Assembly (NCBI GenBank): GCA_029261995.1
Contig: JAJDAF010000019.1
Coordinates: forward strand, 62,001-126,000
Reading direction: 5' to 3'
DNA length: 64,000 bases
DNA from: Candidatus Zhuqueibacterota bacterium
GTDB lineage: Bacteria > Zhuqueibacterota > Zhuqueibacteria > Oceanimicrobiales > Oceanimicrobiaceae
The position numbers and the translations under genes are program-made. The notes under the pieces were generated by a model. It did no database searches. It was not told where the DNA came from and saw nothing but the letters and a program-made list of their open reading frames with translations. Positions 61,531-64,000 of this stretch are shown piece after piece (position 1 is the first letter of the stretch; every line of letters starts with the position of its first letter).

Positions 61531-64000
61531 TTATCTTGCGCCTATGGTCTCAATATCACTCTGAATCATACATAGACTTGGCACTAAAATCAGTGTTAGC
61601 GGCGTAGCGAACAATAAGCCCCAGCCCAGCGCCAACGCCATAGGCGCCATAAATAGAGCCGTGCCGCCAAGACCGTAGGCTAACGGCAAAAGTGCAACGA
61701 CTGTGGTAAGGGTGGTCATGATGATGGCACGTAAACGGTCAGCAGTACCTTTGGCAACAATATCCCGGATACTTTTGTCTGGCTGTTGACGCCTGAGTTC
61801 ATTGATGTGGCTGACCAGAACAAGTGAGTCATTCACCACGACGCCCGAAAGTCCGATAACCCCCATAATTGCCATAAAACTAAATGGCTCGCCATGAAAC
61901 GCAAACGCCGTGATAACGCCGGTAATGCCAAACGGAATCGCAATCATAACCAGGAATGGTTGGGTTAGAGAGTTGAACAGCAGTGCCAATAGAAAGTAGA
62001 TCCCAATCACCGCGATAATCATAGTGCGGAAGAGCCCCGAGACTGATTGCTCAGTTTCAAAGATTTCGCCTCCCAGTCCGAGTTGAGTTCCGGGCCAGTC
62101 CCGGTCTAAGTTAAAATGACTCTGCACGGCCTCCGTGACTTCCAGCGGTGTGGTGGTATCCTGCTCAATGTCGGCTTCAATTGTTATGGTGCGTTCGCCA
62201 TCCAGATGCCGAAAGTCCGATTGCCCCGGACCCGCCTGGAGAGTGGCAACTTGTTTGAGTGGAATCAATCGTCCCCGGTTATTGGGGATGAGAAGTTTGT
62301 TTAAATAACTGAGACGCTTGCGGGCTTTCTCCTGAATCATGACCCGAAAATCCACATCCTCGTCTCCATAGCGTACACTGGTGATTATTTCACCGTCATA
62401 CGCAACACGTACATTTTGAGCAACATCCGCGACCGTAAGCCCCAATCGGGCAAGTTTGTCATAGTTGATTTTTATTTCAACCTGTCCCTTGCCGGCCTTA
62501 TCATCCCGGGTTATATCTTTCACGCCTGCGATGCCTCCCAGGAATGCTTCCACGGAATCCGCTAATTGCGCTCTTAACGCATCGGCTGACCCGATAATCT
62601 GCAAACTGATGGGTTTGCCAACTGGCGGGCCGCCTGAGGAAATCATATAGACGATCTTGCCATGCCCCTGCAGTTCATCTGACTTTTGGCGCAGGGCTTC
62701 GACGACTTCTTCGGCGCTTCTGGAACGTTCATTATATGGTGTTAGGTTCACGGCTAAAAAAGCATAGTTTTCGCTTTCTGCGTCAATGAACGGATTTCTG
62801 CCGATCCGGGTGGTGTAAGATGCCAGTTCATCTTCTGGCAGTTCTGCCACCATTGCCTCAATGGTTTTAATCTTATCTGAAGTGGTTTGCAACGGCGTGC
62901 CAATGGACAGCTCGGTGCCAATATAAAACTGGTCTGCCTGGTCAGATGGGAAGAGGATGAACTTCATATAATTTCCCGCATACCAGATTGAAGTAACCAG
63001 GAGACCTGCAAAGATGAGGACAAAGACATACCGCAATTTCAGGAGATGAGACAAAAGGCGATGGTAAGCACTCCTCAGGTGATTGAACCATTGGCGCCCC
63101 GCTCCACTTGAGCCTTTTCGCAATCCCGGTATCAGATGTGCAGGCAATGCCACCATGGCTTCTACCAATGAAATGAACAAAGCGATAGTGATGGCCAAAG
63201 GTATTGGCACAACGTATTTCCCAAAGACTCCCGGCATAAAAAACATTGGTGCAAACACCAGGAATGTGGTGAGTATTGTGGTCAAAACAGGTAGAAATAC
63301 CTCGCGCATACCCTCGGTGGCTGCTTCAAGGGGAGAGTCGCCCAACTCCCGGCGCCTGGAGATATTTTCAGCGATAATGATGGCATCGTCAACAATAATG
63401 CCTATCACGAGAATCATGCCGGCAAGAGTGATTGTATCAAGGTACATGCCAAATAAAGGCAGTAGAAAAATGGTGCCCAACATAGCCACAGGAATGCCCA
63501 TGGCCACCCAAATAGCAGTACGGAAATTTAGGAAAACGGGCAAGATAATAAGCAAAAAAGCCAAACCTATCCAGCCATTATTGAGAACGACTTCGAAGCT
63601 GTTGCGGACAATACGAGAATTGTCACTTGAATAGACCACGGTCACATCTTTCGGTAGATGTTCGTTTGTCTTGATTATCAATTCTTTAACGGCATCAGTG
63701 GTTCTGATAACGTCAGCAGATTCACTGATAAACACCAGGAAGGAAATGGCGGCCTTACCATTTATTCGGGAAAGAAGCCGTTCATCCTCAAAATCATCAT
63801 TTATTGTGGCAACATCTTTAACTTTGACTAGAGGGCCATCGAATGAAGAGCGCACAATTACATCGCCGACTTCTTTTGGGTCACGAAACTGAGCCAGCGT
63901 AACCAGGTCTTTCTCGCTGGTGTACGATTCAAACGCGCCGGTGGTGCCGCGGATATTTCGGCTTTGAATTGCAGTTATGACCTCCCGCATCGGGATCTGA
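61531..64000 (-). CDS. RND efflux permease, 3' part (AcrB/CzcA superfamily)
   Basis: The reading frame runs off the window, so the N-terminus is missing; about 822 residues are visible, from the porter domain on. Signatures are GIIVDDAIIIAENISRR and ATEGMREVFLPVLTTILTTF (helices 4-5), the second porter domain, then FNSLTQPFLVMIAIPFGITGV, GVVVNDSLVLVSHINELRR and ATPLTLILVPSLCMI. These pumps export drugs, metals or lipids with proton-motive force through a TolC-type channel. The paired Asp in helix 4 is present. Substrate class cannot be set, but lack of the CzcA-specific pattern favours the HAE branch. The ATG at 63990 is internal. Confidence 0.88.
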   Translation of the reverse strand, partial: QIPMREVITAIQSRNIRGTTGAFESYTSEKDLVTLAQFRDPKEVGDVIVRSSFDGPLVKVKDVATINDDFEDERLLSRINGKAAISFLVFISESADVIRTTDAVKELIIKTNEHLPKDVTVVYSSDNSRIVRNSFEVVLNNGWIGLAFLLIILPVFLNFRTAIWVAMGIPVAMLGTIFLLPLFGMYLDTITLAGMILVIGIIVDDAIIIAENISRRRELGDSPLEAATEGMREVFLPVLTTILTTFLVFAPMFFMPGVFGKYVVPIPLAITIALFISLVEAMVALPAHLIPGLRKGSSGAGRQWFNHLRSAYHRLLSHLLKLRYVFVLIFAGLLVTSIWYAGNYMKFILFPSDQADQFYIGTELSIGTPLQTTSDKIKTIEAMVAELPEDELASYTTRIGRNPFIDAESENYAFLAVNLTPYNERSRSAEEVVEALRQKSDELQGHGKIVYMISSGGPPVGKPISLQIIGSADALRAQLADSVEAFLGGIAGVKDITRDDKAGKGQVEIKINYDKLARLGLTVADVAQNVRVAYDGEIITSVRYGDEDVDFRVMIQEKARKRLSYLNKLLIPNNRGRLIPLKQVATLQAGPGQSDFRHLDGERTITIEADIEQDTTTPLEVTEAVQSHFNLDRDWPGTQLGLGGEIFETEQSVSGLFRTMIIAVIGIYFLLALLFNSLTQPFLVMIAIPFGITGVITAFAFHGEPFSFMAIMGVIGLSGVVVNDSLVLVSHINELRRQQPDKSIRDIVAKGTADRLRAIIMTTLTTVVALLPLAYGLGGTALFMAPMALALGWGLLFATPLTLILVPSLCMIQSDIETIGAR

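Overview
This 64 kb window is chromosomal DNA from a Gram-negative-type bacterium. It encodes TonB/ExbBD, an outer-membrane porin, a PorV/PorQ-like barrel, an RND pump and many signal peptides. The CotH protein ends in a C-terminal sorting module of the kind common in the Fibrobacteres-Chlorobi-Bacteroidetes superphylum and in candidate phyla such as KSB1 and Calditrichota. That points to such a lineage, but no rRNA gene is present, so the assignment is inference.

Layout. (1) 1-8734, + strand: a cell-wall/division cluster, ftsI (3' end)-murF-mraY-ftsW-murG-ftsQ-ftsA-ftsZ. The usual murE, murD, murC and murB are missing from it. It ends at a terminator shared with convergent rpmB. (2) 9425-12202, - strand: an MBL hydrolase-TonB-ExbB-ExbD operon, followed upstream by a PorV-like barrel and a 1057-residue modular CotH surface protein. 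(3) tRNA-Thr and a complete insertion sequence (17481-18899). (4) 18965-25182, - strand: an ECF-like sigma factor, a zinc-type anti-sigma candidate, a one-helix membrane protein, a 39-residue proline-rich peptide flanked by hairpins, and a secreted, membrane-anchored TPR-CHAT protease. This is the strongest candidate for an undescribed system. (5) 25442-36402: an acyl-CoA ligase, a Tat-signal threonine-aldolase-like enzyme, tRNA-Phe, a diheme cytochrome and a YceI protein sharing a TPR tail, an AraC regulator, a TetR-controlled SDR/hydrolase/DUF4242 set in which the hydrolase has an in-frame stop, and a PAS histidine kinase. (6) 36753-41908: MoeB-rhodanese, then acyl-CoA carboxylase subunits enclosing a STAS protein and a dodecin. 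(7) 42211-52901, - strand: heme synthesis from glutamyl-tRNA to protoheme, hemA-C-D-E-N-H-G-B-L. (8) 53389-59202, + strand: an iron locus, porin, FMN-binding protein, four-helix membrane protein, DtxR-type regulator, FeoA, FeoB and a small Cys-containing membrane protein. (9) recD and the 3' part of an RND pump gene.

How the genes work together. The iron locus lies divergently next to the heme operon, so ferrous iron uptake and possibly flavin-based ferric reduction sit beside the pathway that consumes the iron. In the CHAT locus, the domains suggest that a periplasmic protease signal frees a cytoplasmic sigma factor through anti-sigma proteins. This resembles in logic, but not in sequence context, the TPR-CHAT/RpoE modules of type III-E CRISPR loci. 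No CRISPR array was seen.

Starts were chosen from Shine-Dalgarno sequences and signal peptides where possible. All family assignments come from reading motifs, not from database searches.
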